DNA from: Oceanisphaera profunda
Lineage (GTDB): Bacteria; Pseudomonadota; Gammaproteobacteria; Enterobacterales; Aeromonadaceae
Reading direction: 5' to 3'
DNA: 64,000 nucleotides
Assembly: GCF_002157895.1 (NCBI RefSeq)
Contig: NZ_CP021377.1
Coordinates: 2,542,001-2,606,000 of the forward strand
Shown: positions 63,982 to 64,000 of the stretch, piece by piece
How the letters are laid out: each line of letters opens with the position of its first letter
Numbering within the stretch: the stretch's first letter is position 1
Notes under the pieces: generated by a model
Database searches by the model: none
What the model was told of the DNA's origin: nothing
The model's input: only the letters and a program-made list of their open reading frames with translations
Made by a program: the position numbers and the translations under genes

Positions 63982-64000
63982 GGGGCCATTGAGTGGCCCC
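63982..64000 (+). terminator. gltX terminator, cut by window end
   Basis: GGGGCCA-TTGAG-TGGCCCC, 7 pairs, 35 bases after the gltX stop. The T-run that should follow would be outside the window. Confidence 0.7.

Overview
The window is a gammaproteobacterial chromosome segment. The right end keeps the ligA-zipA-cysZ-cysK-crr neighbourhood known from enterics, vibrios and aeromonads, with gltX, tmcA, ytfB/oapA-like and pbpG genes around it. Together with taurine dissimilation, a D-serine module and moderate GC, this suggests a marine or sediment member of the Aeromonadales (Oceanisphaera/Oceanimonas type). That assignment is inference from gene content. No rRNA, tRNA, CRISPR array, phage or transposase gene was recognised.

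Region 1 (1-21.2 kb) is the most unusual part. A periplasmic redox block (partial beta-propeller protein, two SCO proteins, a cytochrome c/solute-binding fusion, a parvulin isomerase) is followed by a receiver-only response regulator. Then comes one tightly packed operon that starts with a type II secretion/MSHA-like machine: GspE-type ATPase, PilM-, PilN-, PilO- and PilP-like proteins, a TPR-secretin lipoprotein and three prepilin-like proteins. The operon runs directly into the curli export genes csgE, csgF and csgG. On the opposite strand lie a very long CsgA-like curlin, csgB, and two large exported paralogous proteins, one with cadherin/Ig-like repeats. The arrangement suggests one co-regulated surface-fibre system with two outer-membrane exits: CsgG for curlins and a secretin for other cargo. 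No GspF-type platform protein, prepilin peptidase, csgD or csgC was found in the locus.

Region 2 (21.6-40.6 kb) opens with pbpG and then holds an apparently complete taurine dissimilation locus: an IclR regulator, xsc, a TauE/SafE exporter, two Lin0512-family proteins, CobT- and CobS-like proteins without CobN, taurine dehydrogenase tauXY, a MocR-type tauR, a TRAP transporter (tauKLM), a UspA protein and a TauZ/YeiH-type exporter. Taurine would be imported, oxidised to sulfoacetaldehyde and cleaved by Xsc to acetyl phosphate and sulfite, and sulfite or sulfate exported. No pta lies in the window. A zinc-dependent alcohol dehydrogenase follows on the other strand.

Region 3 (40.6-46.6 kb) is AT-rich and loosely packed. 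It has three paralogous ~100-residue proteins of unknown family, a MITE-like element, an LdcA/AdiA-type basic amino acid decarboxylase and a lysozyme-like lipoprotein.

Region 4 (46.7-64 kb) is mostly housekeeping: dsdA with an AGCS transporter, tmcA, an HlyU-like gene, crr, cysK, an L,D-transpeptidase, a MepK-type endopeptidase, cysZ (apparently frameshifted near its start), zipA, ligA, an OapA-domain gene and gltX. crr and cysK are adjacent without ptsHI between them, which departs from the classic order.
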